Shown here in pieces: positions 43,851-52,878 of a DNA stretch of 64,000 nt. Numbering within the stretch: position 1 is the stretch's first letter; every line of letters starts with the position of its first letter. The stretch covers positions 1,607,201 to 1,671,200 of the forward strand of contig JABTUM010000001.1 of assembly GCA_015075375.1 (NCBI GenBank), in the 5' to 3' direction. The stretch comes from Planctomycetota bacterium (GTDB lineage: Bacteria; Planctomycetota; SZUA-567; H5-PLA8). Below the pieces are notes generated by a model. That model was not told the DNA's origin, made no database searches, and saw only the letters and a list, made by a program, of their open reading frames with translations. A program made the translations under genes and the position numbers.

Positions 43851-45791
43851 CTACAGGGATTTCCTCGGACCGCGCGTGCTCAATCCCATCGATTCCCTGA
43901 CCTGCATCAGCCGAGCTGGAAAGTCCGTGAAAATACGATCGACGCCGAAGTCCAAAAGGCGGCGCATCGCATCGGCGTCGTTGGCGGTCCATACACAGGC
44001 GAGCATGCCGGCCGCGTGTATCTTCTCTACTTTTTCCTGCGTGGCCTGATCCGTGTGCATGACCAGCCATTCGAATCCGGCGCGCTTTGCCGTTTCGAGG
44101 TCTTCATCAAACTTCGCACGAAGAGTATTCCAATCCAGTTCGTGCTTCTCCGAATAGATATCCGCACTTTTTTGGCTTAACGGACACCAGCATACGGGAT
44201 ATCTGGGGTCCATTTGTTTGACTTTAAGCAACGCTTCGATGTTCCCATCGTTAAAGCCCACCCAAGCTTCCGCCTGCATGGATTCGATCAGCTTAATAAT
44301 GTCGGCCACATCGCACTGCTTTGGGTGAATGCATAACCTGGTCGCGCACTGCGACCGGATCAAAAAGAGCACCTCGGCCAGCCGGGGGACTCTTTGCACC
44401 GGGCAGGCTTCAACGGTTAAGCCGTGCTTCTTTCGAAACGCGTGGGCAACGTCCACCTCCCGAAGGCGCGCATAGACCGTTTCTCTCGCCTTGCGATCGA
44501 GATCGCCCACGCGTTCGGTTCGTCGATCGTGCAGTACGACCAAGTCGCCATCGCGCGTCGCCTGCACGTCGATCTCAATCCAATCCACACCAATCGAGAG
44601 TGCATGGCGAATTGCAGCCATCGTATTCTCGGGGAAATCGCCTGAAGAACCCCGGTGCGCGGTCACGCCATTTTCGAGGAACTTCAAGTTCGAGGCGACG
44701 GTGGGCGGAGGCACGTCGCAAGGGTCGAGCAGAGGCCGTCCGTCGTTAAGCGAAACGGCGTCCATATCACACGCAACTGCTTGCGCGATCGCTCCGTCCA
44801 CGAAGGCAGGGGGCTGCCAGCGATCGGGCGCTGCTTGCAGGATTTGATCCGGCAGGAATATGGCGTTCGTCTTGAGCAACGACTGGAGCGCCTCGCCTAC
44901 CTTGCGCGGCGTAATGGGAAGCATGCACTTCAGGTGAACGCAATCCAGGCGGTGGCTCAGGCACGGAGAGCAATGCGGCCGAGTATAGAGCGGTATGGTT
45001 CGATCGTATCCGACATTCCACGGATGAATTGCGCCGCCGTAAATGACCACGGCAGGCACCTTGACGGCACGCGCCAGATGCGCCCAGCGGCCCTCTTGCG
45101 AGACACACGCGTCGCAAGCCGCCAGCATGGCGACGAGTTCACGAAAGCCGACCTGCACGTTTCGCGGCGGCTTGCCGGGGGCTAAAACGGCAACCTCCCG
45201 GTTTCCGTTCAGCAGGAGTAATGTGGCGTGCGTCGCCAGCGCATTCGACAAGCGCTGGATGTTCTCGCGTCCCCATTCCTGATTATGCGTGGATTGGGAC
45301 TCGCCACCATGGGCCAGGGCAACGGCGGGTAAGTCGGCCTTTTCCAGCAATATCTTTCCGCGCGCGAGTTCGGCTTCGTCGAGAAAAAGTTCCGGATGCC
45401 GGCCGTCCATCGGCAACCGTTCCCCGCGAACCCATCCCCATTCGAGGAGGAAGTCCCATACATCCATCCACAGATCTTCGACGCGGTGGGGGTGCCGTTG
45501 TTCCCGGCGAGCGCTTGGGATGGAAACGGTTCTTCGCGTACTGAAGAGGTGCCAAGCCCTGATTTCATCGAAACACGGGTTGTTTCTAAACACTTCCGTA
45601 TCGGGCGAGGAGACGGCGAGGTGCAATTCCGGCAGGTGCTTCTTGATGCTCCTGGCGATAGGGGTGAGCATCAGGTTGCCGGTGTCGTCGCCGGTGCGAT
45701 TCAACAATGTCAGCGATCTTCGGCCTCGAACGTTCCCGATCAGGGCTCCCAGGCCTTGCACAACGAATTGGCGTAAGTCGGAGCAAAACAT
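43851..45791 (-). CDS. GT9 glycosyltransferase-like / glycerophosphodiester phosphodiesterase fusion
   Basis: A 646-residue two-domain protein. Residues 1-340 match GT9 (heptosyltransferase family): 'NLMLTPIARSIKKHLP', 'MDGRHPELFLDEAELARGK', 'HGGESQSTHNQEWG', 'LAACDACVSQEGRWAHLARA' and 'PAVVIYGGAIHPWNVGYDR'. The usual 'GD' near the N terminus is replaced here by 'DDTGN'. Residues 376-630 are a GDPD barrel with 'AHRGSSGDFPENT' at 378, 'IEIDVQATRDGDLVVLHD' at 408-425 and 'DRIFTDFP' near the end; these include the metal-binding Glu/Asp and catalytic His pair. The gene is last of three tightly packed genes (6 bp to the kinase). It may build or trim a glycerophosphate-linked glycan. Confidence 0.85.
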   Translation of the reverse strand: MFCSDLRQFVVQGLGALIGNVRGRRSLTLLNRTGDDTGNLMLTPIARSIKKHLPELHLAVSSPDTEVFRNNPCFDEIRAWHLFSTRRTVSIPSARREQRHPHRVEDLWMDVWDFLLEWGWVRGERLPMDGRHPELFLDEAELARGKILLEKADLPAVALAHGGESQSTHNQEWGRENIQRLSNALATHATLLLLNGNREVAVLAPGKPPRNVQVGFRELVAMLAACDACVSQEGRWAHLARAVKVPAVVIYGGAIHPWNVGYDRTIPLYTRPHCSPCLSHRLDCVHLKCMLPITPRKVGEALQSLLKTNAIFLPDQILQAAPDRWQPPAFVDGAIAQAVACDMDAVSLNDGRPLLDPCDVPPPTVASNLKFLENGVTAHRGSSGDFPENTMAAIRHALSIGVDWIEIDVQATRDGDLVVLHDRRTERVGDLDRKARETVYARLREVDVAHAFRKKHGLTVEACPVQRVPRLAEVLFLIRSQCATRLCIHPKQCDVADIIKLIESMQAEAWVGFNDGNIEALLKVKQMDPRYPVCWCPLSQKSADIYSEKHELDWNTLRAKFDEDLETAKRAGFEWLVMHTDQATQEKVEKIHAAGMLACVWTANDADAMRRLLDFGVDRIFTDFPARLMQVRESMGLSTRGPRKSL

Positions 45792-45797
45792 AGCGAG

Positions 45798-46688
45798 TCA
45801 GCGAGTTTGGCGCTGGGCAAGCGCGCGCGATGCCTTCAGCACCTGGCTGGGCCCCGCACCACTCAGGGCTCCGCCGGGCGCGATCGAATCGGCCAGGTCC
45901 ATCCATTCCGCAAACTGGGCCTGCAAGTTCGCCTGCTGAGTCCATGGCGACCAATATTGTTCCATGGTTCGGCGCGCCGCTTCCGAGGGTTTGCGCGCGA
46001 GATCGTAGGTGCCGGTCAGGATTTCCCTCAAGGTGTACTGAAGGTCGGCGCGGTCATGTTCAAGTTGGCGGCCCAAGTGGGTGGAAAACCTCCAATCGAT
46101 GACGACCGGGTTCCAACGTTCGCCGCTGAGGATAATATTGGCCGGGCTTAGATCTCCGTGACGCAATCCGTAGCGGTGCAGCGCCGCCATGCCTTCCAGA
46201 ACTCCCAACCAAACTTCTCTCATGCGTTCAATGCCCGCCGCGGGGAAGGTCCGGTCCAAAAGCATGTCGCGGAACTTCCGCCCCTCAATTCGTTCCATGA
46301 CCAGGTATGGAAGTTTGAGAACCTCGCCCGACTGAGGGTCCGGGTATTCGAGCGTTCCGGATGCGAAACGATTCACGAGATTCGGATGGTGCGGCGGATA
46401 CCGGCAGAGCAACCAGGTGGCGAAGCGGTTTTTCAGGCTGGCCGCGTTCGAGCGCCGTTTGACCGCGAATCGGGCGACCACGCGAATCGCGACGGTCCGG
46501 CCGCCCGTCCATTGTCCTTCGTATACGCGTGCATCGGTACCGCAGCCCAAGAGAGTCGGATGCCCAAAGCCACGTTCCGCCAGTGCGCGTTCCAGAAACC
46601 TTCCAAATCCTAATTCCTCATCTTCGGCATGCTTGAGGTTCGCCTCAGGAACATGAACTTGAGGTAGCAGCGGCAGCCCCATGTCCAT
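45798..46688 (-). CDS. Small-molecule/lipopolysaccharide-type kinase
   Basis: A 296-residue kinase-fold protein. The N lobe has 'LLGCGTDARVYEGQW' and 'GRTVAIRVVARFAVKRRS'; the catalytic loop is 'LRHGDLSPANIIL' (about 180) and the metal-binding loop 'VVIDWRF'. HGD in place of HRD and DW in place of DF place it with WaaP/Kdo-kinase and RIO-like enzymes rather than Ser/Thr kinases. Its place between a methyltransferase (5 bp) and a GT9-GDPD gene (6 bp) suggests it phosphorylates a sugar of the same glycan. Cytoplasmic. Confidence 0.8.
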   Translation of the reverse strand: MDMGLPLLPQVHVPEANLKHAEDEELGFGRFLERALAERGFGHPTLLGCGTDARVYEGQWTGGRTVAIRVVARFAVKRRSNAASLKNRFATWLLCRYPPHHPNLVNRFASGTLEYPDPQSGEVLKLPYLVMERIEGRKFRDMLLDRTFPAAGIERMREVWLGVLEGMAALHRYGLRHGDLSPANIILSGERWNPVVIDWRFSTHLGRQLEHDRADLQYTLREILTGTYDLARKPSEAARRTMEQYWSPWTQQANLQAQFAEWMDLADSIAPGGALSGAGPSQVLKASRALAQRQTR

Positions 46689-46693
46689 TCTCC

Positions 46694-47386
46694 TTAGGCA
46701 CTAGCCAGAAGGATCAATTCCTTGGAGAACAAGGTTGGACTGAGAGCGTGCAACGGCTTTCTGCGAGCGGCGAGCACGCGCACGTTTTTGAGCTTCGCGC
46801 GCAGGAGCAGTTCTTTCACTTCCGGTGGCGTCATGAAATTCCGGTGGCTGGGACTCAGTTCGGGGAACTCGCCCGCCAGCATCCGCATTCGGTTCTTCAA
46901 GGTGACAATGTTGGGGATCGTCAACACCACGAACCCGTCCGGAGCTACGGCCTCACGGAGTTGCACCAGGAACGGTTCGGGCTTGTCGATGTGATGCAGC
47001 ACCATCGCGGCAAGGATTCCGCGAAATTTGACGCCGTAATCCGGAAGCCCTTGGTTCAGGTTCGCCTGCCGCACCCGCTCCGGCGGCACATTCAAGCGGT
47101 CCAAGGCGACTCGCGATACGTCGCAGGCGTACATTTCATAGCCTGCCTCGCTCAAAGCCTTAAACAGATGGCCGGGTCCGGGGCCCAACTCTAGCAGATT
47201 CGCCGGTGTCGGGACGAGCTTCTTGATTTCGGCGATCATGCGCTTGTGGATGGAGCGCATGCCCTTGCGCATGGGCGCGGAATTCCAATATTCGTCGTAG
47301 TCTTCCACTCCGAACGTGTGAACGAGGTCGTGCTGATGCTTCGGCCAACGCTTCTTGGCATCATGCGCAGGCTTTTTCTTGAACAT
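46694..47386 (-). CDS. Class I SAM-dependent methyltransferase
   Basis: A 230-residue cytoplasmic protein. Motif I 'LLELGPGPGHLFKALSEAGY' (about 64-83), motif II 'MYACDVSRVALDRL', a post-motif 'ILAAMVLHHIDKPEPFLVQL' and 'APDGFVVLTIPN' define the fold. The basic N terminus precedes a 'EDYDEYWNS' helix seen in small-molecule methyltransferases of glycan and quinone pathways. It is followed by the kinase after 5 bp, in the same operon. The acceptor, probably a sugar or lipid group, is unknown. Confidence 0.85.
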   Translation of the reverse strand: MFKKKPAHDAKKRWPKHQHDLVHTFGVEDYDEYWNSAPMRKGMRSIHKRMIAEIKKLVPTPANLLELGPGPGHLFKALSEAGYEMYACDVSRVALDRLNVPPERVRQANLNQGLPDYGVKFRGILAAMVLHHIDKPEPFLVQLREAVAPDGFVVLTIPNIVTLKNRMRMLAGEFPELSPSHRNFMTPPEVKELLLRAKLKNVRVLAARRKPLHALSPTLFSKELILLASA

Positions 47387-47463
47387 GGAATCTTCCTGTG
47401 GTGGGCACGAAACATGCTAATCCAACGATTATAGATTTGTGTGCGCCTGAGTCAATCGGGTTC

Positions 47464-48585
47464 TCACCCGGCACGTACGGTCCAGGCTTGAGAAGGCATC
47501 CGCGCGCGTTCGGCTTCCAGGGCGGCGCGGTCCACGAAGGGAGGCGGCGTCCATACGTCCGGGGCGCGCTCGCGGGCTTCGGGCGGAAGCTCAAGACCGC
47601 GTGTTTCCAGCACACGCGCGATCTCTTCCAGGACTCGCCGAGGCGAAAGCGGCGACATGCAGGCCAAATGCGCGCAATTCTGGCGCGTGTGGCGGCAGGG
47701 CGAACAATCCGGCCGCACCGAGAGGTTCGTCATGCGGTCGTAGCCGGAATGTTCCGGCCAAAGCGTTCCGCCAAAGATCGTGACGCACGGCGCTTCGACC
47801 GCTCGGGCGACATGCATCAACCCGCCTTCCTGGGTCAGAAACGCATCGCAGGCCGCCAGGATGCCCGCCGCTTCGCGCAAGCCGACGCGGAGGTTTCGCA
47901 CGGGAGTACTCGCCGGTCCGAAGACAAGTTCTTCGTCGCCGCTGATCTGCAAAAGGTCGCAGTGGGGCGCCAGCGCTTCGGCCAGCGCCGCGTAATTCGC
48001 ATACCCCCATTCACGGTTGTGCGTCGGGCGCGTTTTTCCGCCGCTGATCAAAACAACCGCCGGGCGGCCGGCGCGTTTGCCCAGCAACTCGCGCCCCCGC
48101 GCGCGCTCGGCATCGCTCAGGAATAACTCGGGATGGCGCCCGTCTAGCGGTGGACGCGCCGCGGGGACAGCGCCGCGTTCGGCCAGTTCGCTCCAAAGGC
48201 GCGTCCAGAGCATCTCGACGTAGTGTTCCTGGTCCGATTCCTGGAGTTCGTAGCCTACCCGCACCGTCGCGGCGGTGCGCAGCACATGCCAAGTGCGATT
48301 CTCGTCGATGTGCGGATTGTTCAGGAAGAGTTCCGGCTGCTGCGTGGCGACGGCGATGCGGAAACCGGGGAGGTGCTTCTTCAGCGCGCGGACGAGGGGC
48401 GTGAGCATGAGGAGATCGCCCAGCGCGGCGCGGTGCTTGAGCAGGACGACGCGCCTGGTTCCGCGCAGCGCCCGCCACGCAGCTCCGGGAAGTTCAGCCA
48501 GCATCCGGCCGGGGTGCGTGCAAAACATGCGTGCGCGCTCCCGTGTTTCCACAAACTCTAGGAAGGCGCCCTTTCGCACGGACAT
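47464..48585 (-). CDS. GT9 glycosyltransferase (heptosyltransferase-like)
   Basis: A 373-residue cytoplasmic or membrane-associated enzyme. GT9 motifs: 'LLKHRAALGDLLMLTPLVRA' near 47 with the conserved GD, 'PPLDGRHPELFLSDAERARG', 'VLISGGKTRPTHNREWGYAN' and 'TQEGGLMHVARAVEAPCVTI', then 'FGGTLWPEHSGYDR'. It is paralogous to the GT9 half of the fusion protein two genes on and keeps the catalytic Asp that the fusion lost. I use ATG 48585; a TTG at 48654 is unlikely as it would overlap the divergent promoter. A role in core-oligosaccharide-like assembly is inferred. Confidence 0.85.
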   Translation of the reverse strand: MSVRKGAFLEFVETRERARMFCTHPGRMLAELPGAAWRALRGTRRVVLLKHRAALGDLLMLTPLVRALKKHLPGFRIAVATQQPELFLNNPHIDENRTWHVLRTAATVRVGYELQESDQEHYVEMLWTRLWSELAERGAVPAARPPLDGRHPELFLSDAERARGRELLGKRAGRPAVVLISGGKTRPTHNREWGYANYAALAEALAPHCDLLQISGDEELVFGPASTPVRNLRVGLREAAGILAACDAFLTQEGGLMHVARAVEAPCVTIFGGTLWPEHSGYDRMTNLSVRPDCSPCRHTRQNCAHLACMSPLSPRRVLEEIARVLETRGLELPPEARERAPDVWTPPPFVDRAALEAERARMPSQAWTVRAG

Positions 48586-48668
48586 CCGTGTCCGCTTGGA
48601 CTGGCGCTCGAATGCAGGCAGTTTAGGGTGTTGTGGAGTCTTTGCCAACGCCAACGGAAAGGACCGTG

Positions 48669-50084
48669 ATGTCCGCCCCCAAACTCGCCGTCTTCGGCCT
48701 CGATTGCGCCGAGCCGTCCCTCGTCTTCGACCGCTTTGCCGCCGACTTGCCCACGCTCACCGGATTAAGAAACAGCGGACTGTGGGGCAAGCTGCGCAGT
48801 TGCGATCCGCCGATCACCTGCCCGGCCTGGATGGTGATGGTGACCGGGCGCACGCCGGGCGAACTGGGCATCTACGGCTTTCGAAACCGCGCCGACCGCA
48901 GCTACACCGGCTTGAACCTCGCCACAAGCACTTCGATCAAGACCGATACGGTCTGGGATGTCGCAGGGCGCGCGGGAAAGAACTGCATCAGCTTCGCGGT
49001 GCCGCTCACGTTTCCGGTCAAACCCATCCGCGGCTGCCAAATTTCCTGCTGGCTCACCCCGGGCAACGACAGCAACTTCGCGTACCCGCCCGAGCTGAAG
49101 GCCGAGATCAACCGCGTGATCGGACCGTACCGGCCGGACGTGAAGTTCCGCGTCGAGGACAAGGAAAAGCTTTACGCCGATCTGAACGAGACGACCGACA
49201 ATCATTTCGCGATCGCGCAGCACCTGCTCAAGACCAAGTCTTGGGACTTCTTCATGATGGTCGAAATGGGCACCGACCGCATTCACCATGCGTTCTGGAA
49301 GTATTTCGACGAATCGCACCCGCGGCACCCGAAGGGCAACCCGCAGCAGGGCTGGATGCGCGAATACTACAAGAAGATCGACGCTCAGTTGGCGCGGCAT
49401 ATCGACCTGCTGCCCGACGATACGTGGATCGCCGTCGTGAGCGACCACGGCATCAAGGGCATGATCGGCGGAATCTTCTTCAACGAGTGGCTGGCCAACG
49501 AAGGCTACTTGACCTTGAAGGAACGCGCGCCGCAGAAAGAGCAGATCGGAAAGGCGAAGATCGACTGGAGCAAAACGAAAGCCTGGGGCGACGGCGGGTA
49601 CTACGGGCGGCTGTTCTTGAATGTGCGCGGGCGCGAGCCCGAAGGGATCGTGGCGCCGGAGGAGGTCGAAGGGCTGCGCCGCGAACTGAAGGATAAGCTG
49701 GAAGCGCTGGCCGACGAGCAAGGCAAGAACATCGGCACGCGGGTGCTTTATCCCGAAAAGATTTATCCGAAGGTGGAGGGCTTCGCGCCGGACCTGATCG
49801 TCTACTTCGGCGATCTGGCCTGGCGCAGCATGGGCACCATCGGCGGACCGGACAAAACGATCTACACGTACGAGAACGATACCGGTCCCGACGACGCCAA
49901 CCACGCACCCGACGGGATGCTGATCCTGACGAACAAGCGGCGCTTCACGAGCGGGCAGACCGGTCCCGGCGAGCGGCAGGGCATGAAGATTCACGATTGC
50001 GCGAAGACGTATTTGAAGCTGCTGGGCGTGGAGCCGTCGGTTCAGATCGGCGGAACTGCCATCGACTTGACGGGACTGGGATGA
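48669..50084 (+). CDS. Alkaline-phosphatase-superfamily phosphodiesterase
   Basis: A 471-residue protein from the ATG at 48669 behind GGAAAGGA. It belongs to the type I phosphodiesterase/nucleotide pyrophosphatase group: metal ligand Asp in 'AVFGLDCAEPSLVFD', nucleophile region 'PPITCPAWMVMVTGRTPGE', and 'VVSDHGIKGMIGGIFFNEWL' with Asp/His metal ligands; another ligand lies in 'EMGTDRIHHAFWKYFD'. No signal peptide is seen, so it acts in the cytoplasm. It diverges from the GT9-led operon (83 bp), and may release or hydrolyse sugar- or lipid-phosphate intermediates. Substrate unknown. Confidence 0.8.
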   Translation: MSAPKLAVFGLDCAEPSLVFDRFAADLPTLTGLRNSGLWGKLRSCDPPITCPAWMVMVTGRTPGELGIYGFRNRADRSYTGLNLATSTSIKTDTVWDVAGRAGKNCISFAVPLTFPVKPIRGCQISCWLTPGNDSNFAYPPELKAEINRVIGPYRPDVKFRVEDKEKLYADLNETTDNHFAIAQHLLKTKSWDFFMMVEMGTDRIHHAFWKYFDESHPRHPKGNPQQGWMREYYKKIDAQLARHIDLLPDDTWIAVVSDHGIKGMIGGIFFNEWLANEGYLTLKERAPQKEQIGKAKIDWSKTKAWGDGGYYGRLFLNVRGREPEGIVAPEEVEGLRRELKDKLEALADEQGKNIGTRVLYPEKIYPKVEGFAPDLIVYFGDLAWRSMGTIGGPDKTIYTYENDTGPDDANHAPDGMLILTNKRRFTSGQTGPGERQGMKIHDCAKTYLKLLGVEPSVQIGGTAIDLTGLG

Positions 50085-50183
50085 GGCGGATTTTGGATTT
50101 TGGAATGCCGATTTTGGATTGGGACTAAGCCTGACCTCAAGTTGTCTTGGCCTTCTCCGTGCACCCGCGCAGCGCGGTTCAGG

Positions 50184-50642
50184 TCACTCCTTCCGCCGAT
50201 CCGGCTTGAGCGTCTGGCCGTAGCTGAACTCCACTACATTACCGTCAGGATCCTTTAGGCTGCACAGATACCCGACCACGGCGCCCATATCTTCGGCGGG
50301 CCAGTGCAGAAAGCCGGCGGCTTGCGCGCGGGCGGCGATGGCATCGACTTCGGCGCGCGAAGCCATGGCGAAACCGAGGTGATCGAAAAGGCTCGTCGGC
50401 CCCGGCGGCTTGGGGGTCTCGAGGAGCACCACCCAAAAATCGGTTGGCCAGGGCGTCGCCTCGCCGGGGGGGCGGCCCAGCCATGCGACTTTGATCGTGC
50501 CCTTACGGTCGGGCGACGGATCCTCGCGGCGGTGCAGCACGGCCAACCCGCACCAGTCGCGGTAAAATTCGAGCGAACGCTCCACGTTGGCGCAGCGGAT
50601 CGCCACATGAGTGAGCGTGGAAGCGGGCGGCGGATTGCTCAT
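50184..50642 (-). CDS. VOC/glyoxalase-superfamily protein
   Basis: A 152-residue protein from the ATG at 50642, which overlaps the preceding stop as ATGA (50639-50642). It has the two paired beta-alpha-beta-beta-beta modules of the vicinal-oxygen-chelate fold, with metal-ligand candidates in 'LTHVAIRCAN' (His), 'SLFDHLGFAM' (His) and 'DGNVVEFSYG' (Glu). It resembles lactoylglutathione-lyase-like and dioxygenase-like members; substrate unknown. The overlap couples it to the DUF255 protein. Confidence 0.85.
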   Translation of the reverse strand: MSNPPPASTLTHVAIRCANVERSLEFYRDWCGLAVLHRREDPSPDRKGTIKVAWLGRPPGEATPWPTDFWVVLLETPKPPGPTSLFDHLGFAMASRAEVDAIAARAQAAGFLHWPAEDMGAVVGYLCSLKDPDGNVVEFSYGQTLKPDRRKE

Positions 50643-52765
50643 CGACGCGACGTGGCCTCCAGCAGTTTGCGCAAGCTCGCCGCATCGGGCGCGGAGAGTG
50701 CGGCCTTGCCGCCCACTATAACGTAGACGCCCGCCGGATCGCCAGCCTTGCGCGGCGGCAAGCCGAAGCGCGCGCGCAGCGCGTCCTGCGCGCCGATGGA
50801 GAAATCGACCGTCAACCGCTGCGGAACGTACAGCGCTTGCGCGGCCGAGCGCATGGCGATCAGACCGGCGTCGTCCGGCGAACCGTCCAGCAGCACCGTC
50901 ACGAAGCCGCGTTCGGCCGCATCGGCCGCTCGCCACAGCGCCGGTCCGGCGCCTGCCAGGACCGCCATGCGCCCGCGGAAGGCGCCGAGCGTCTGGGCGG
51001 CTCGTTCGGCGTACGGCTTGCCCGCATCGCCCAGCAACGCGGCGAGGCGCAACTGCGCCAGCGCAGCCAGCGCGTTCTCGCTGGGTCCGGGCGTATCCTG
51101 GAAGGCGATCAGCTTCTCCTTCAACCGCCCAAGCGCGGGCGGCGCGCCGGGAACTTCGTACGCGCGGTCGTTGTACGCGCCGTCCTCGGAACGATACCGC
51201 TCATCGAGGCGCGCGAGCGCTTCCCGCGCAGCACCGAGGTACTCCGCGCGGCCCGAGGCGAGCGCCGCGTCGATGCACGCGCAGGCGAGCGCCGCTTCGT
51301 CGCGGGCCAGAAACGGGAACTCGGCCGGTTTGCCGGCCTCCAGGACGTGCGCCGCGCCATGCTGGGCGTCGAGACCTTCGGCGAGGATGCGGTCAAGGGC
51401 CTTCAGCGCGAGCCCGCGCACGGCCGGGAGGCTCCACGCTTCGGCGGCGGCAAGACAGGCGCTGACCGTGCGTGCGTTGGCGTCCACCAGGATCGTGCGG
51501 TCGGTTTCCGGCCGCGCTCGCGCGGCGCGGGCCTTACGCAAGGCGTCCAGTCCGCGTTCCAGCGCCGCCGGTGCTTCGTTCGCGTCCCACTCGGCCTTAC
51601 GCGCGGCTTCGGCCAGCGGACGCGCTTCAAAGAGCACATTCTTGTACGGATGCGTGAGCGGCAGATCGCCGCGTTCCTGGATATCGAAGTGCGCCGCCAG
51701 CAACGCCCGCGTGCGGGCGTCGGGCAACGCGGCTTCGAATTCGCCGATCGTCCAGGTGTAGAAGGCTTCGTCCGCGCCGCTTTGCGCCGCGTAGAAGCCG
51801 CCGCGCGCGCGGTCGGACATCTCATCGTCCAGCCAGCGCAGAATGCCTTCGCCGGCGCCGCGGTAGCGCGCTTCACCCGTGGCCTGCCATGCGTGAACGC
51901 ACAGCAGGAGCATCTCGGCGTTGAGATCGAGGAGCTTTTCGAAGGCCGGTACGCGCCAGAAGCGGTCGCGCGCGTGGCGGTGAAAACCGCCGCCCAAGCG
52001 GTCGTGGAAACCGCCGGCCAGCATCGCGTCGAGCGTGCGGGTGACGCAGGCGAGGCTTTCTTTCTCTCCGCTGCGCGCGTGATGAAGGAGCGCGAGTTCC
52101 AGAACGCCTGGAGGTGGAAATTTCGGTCCCGGCGCCTGCGGCCCGAAGCCGCCGCCGAGCGGATCGAGGGCGCCGCGCATGCGCACGGCGATCGCATCGA
52201 GATCCGGATCGCCCGCGGGCTTTTGCGCTTCTTCCGTGCCCGCGCCGCGCAGGCTCTCGTCCAGTGCCGCGGCGTCGCGCTGGAGGCCTTCGGCATTCTC
52301 GCGCCAGGCGCGCGAAGCTCCCAGCAGGACGTTGCGCAGGCCGGGGCGCGATTCGAGGTAATCGTCCTCCAGCCGGAAGGCCGTCCCGCCGAAGTACGGC
52401 AAGCCTTCCGGCGTCAGGACCAGGACCAGGGGCCAGCCCGCCTGCCCGCTCAACCCGCGCACGGCTTCCTGATAGCGCCGCGCCACATCCGGCCGACGCG
52501 CGGCTTCGACGCGGAGCGGAATAAAGAGTTCGTTCAGCATCGCCGCCACTTCGCGGTCGGTGAAGACGTCGCGGTCCATGCGGCGGCTGGCGGGACTCCA
52601 TTCGGCGGCAATGTAAAGGAAGATCGGACGCTTGAGCCGCGAGGCGTCGAGGAGCGTGGCGGGTTCCCATGGGCGCCAGGCCACGGGGCCGGTTTCGGCC
52701 GCGCCGCGGCAGACCGGCACCAGTCCCGCGCAAAGCCACCCGGCGAAGAAGATCGCAAGCCGCAT
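50639..52765 (-). CDS. Exported DUF255/SPATA20-like thioredoxin-fold protein lacking CxxC
   Basis: A 708-residue protein from the ATG at 52765 with a signal peptide ('RLAIFFAGWLCAGLVPVCRG'). Residues about 40-150 form the DUF255 thioredoxin domain ('IFLYIAAEWSPASRRMDRDV', 'GWPLVLVLTPEGLPYFGG'); the rest is the alpha/alpha six-hairpin domain ('RLGGGFHRHARDRFWRVPAF', 'SQSGADEAFYTWTIGEFEA'-like). In relatives (YyaL, SPATA20) the loop reads CHWCHVM; here it is 'SPASRRM', so both cysteines are gone and disulfide chemistry is excluded. It is cotranscribed with a VOC gene. Function unknown. Confidence 0.85.
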   Translation of the reverse strand: MRLAIFFAGWLCAGLVPVCRGAAETGPVAWRPWEPATLLDASRLKRPIFLYIAAEWSPASRRMDRDVFTDREVAAMLNELFIPLRVEAARRPDVARRYQEAVRGLSGQAGWPLVLVLTPEGLPYFGGTAFRLEDDYLESRPGLRNVLLGASRAWRENAEGLQRDAAALDESLRGAGTEEAQKPAGDPDLDAIAVRMRGALDPLGGGFGPQAPGPKFPPPGVLELALLHHARSGEKESLACVTRTLDAMLAGGFHDRLGGGFHRHARDRFWRVPAFEKLLDLNAEMLLLCVHAWQATGEARYRGAGEGILRWLDDEMSDRARGGFYAAQSGADEAFYTWTIGEFEAALPDARTRALLAAHFDIQERGDLPLTHPYKNVLFEARPLAEAARKAEWDANEAPAALERGLDALRKARAARARPETDRTILVDANARTVSACLAAAEAWSLPAVRGLALKALDRILAEGLDAQHGAAHVLEAGKPAEFPFLARDEAALACACIDAALASGRAEYLGAAREALARLDERYRSEDGAYNDRAYEVPGAPPALGRLKEKLIAFQDTPGPSENALAALAQLRLAALLGDAGKPYAERAAQTLGAFRGRMAVLAGAGPALWRAADAAERGFVTVLLDGSPDDAGLIAMRSAAQALYVPQRLTVDFSIGAQDALRARFGLPPRKAGDPAGVYVIVGGKAALSAPDAASLRKLLEATSRR

Positions 52766-52811
52766 GGTTCCCACTTTACGCGTTTCGCCCCGGCTGTCAT
52801 TCGCCGCGGCG

Positions 52812-52853
52812 AAAAGAAAGCGGCCCGATCCAGCGTGTGCTGGACCGGGCCGC
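52812..52853 (-). terminator. Intrinsic terminator of the choice-of-anchor I gene
   Basis: On the minus strand GCGGCCCGGTCCAGC, loop ACAC and GCTGGATCGGGCCGC pair with one mismatch and are followed by TTTCTTTT. It lies 26 bp past that gene's stop. Confidence 0.85.
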
Positions 52854-52878
52854 CGTACGCTCGGAGCGGACCGATCGC

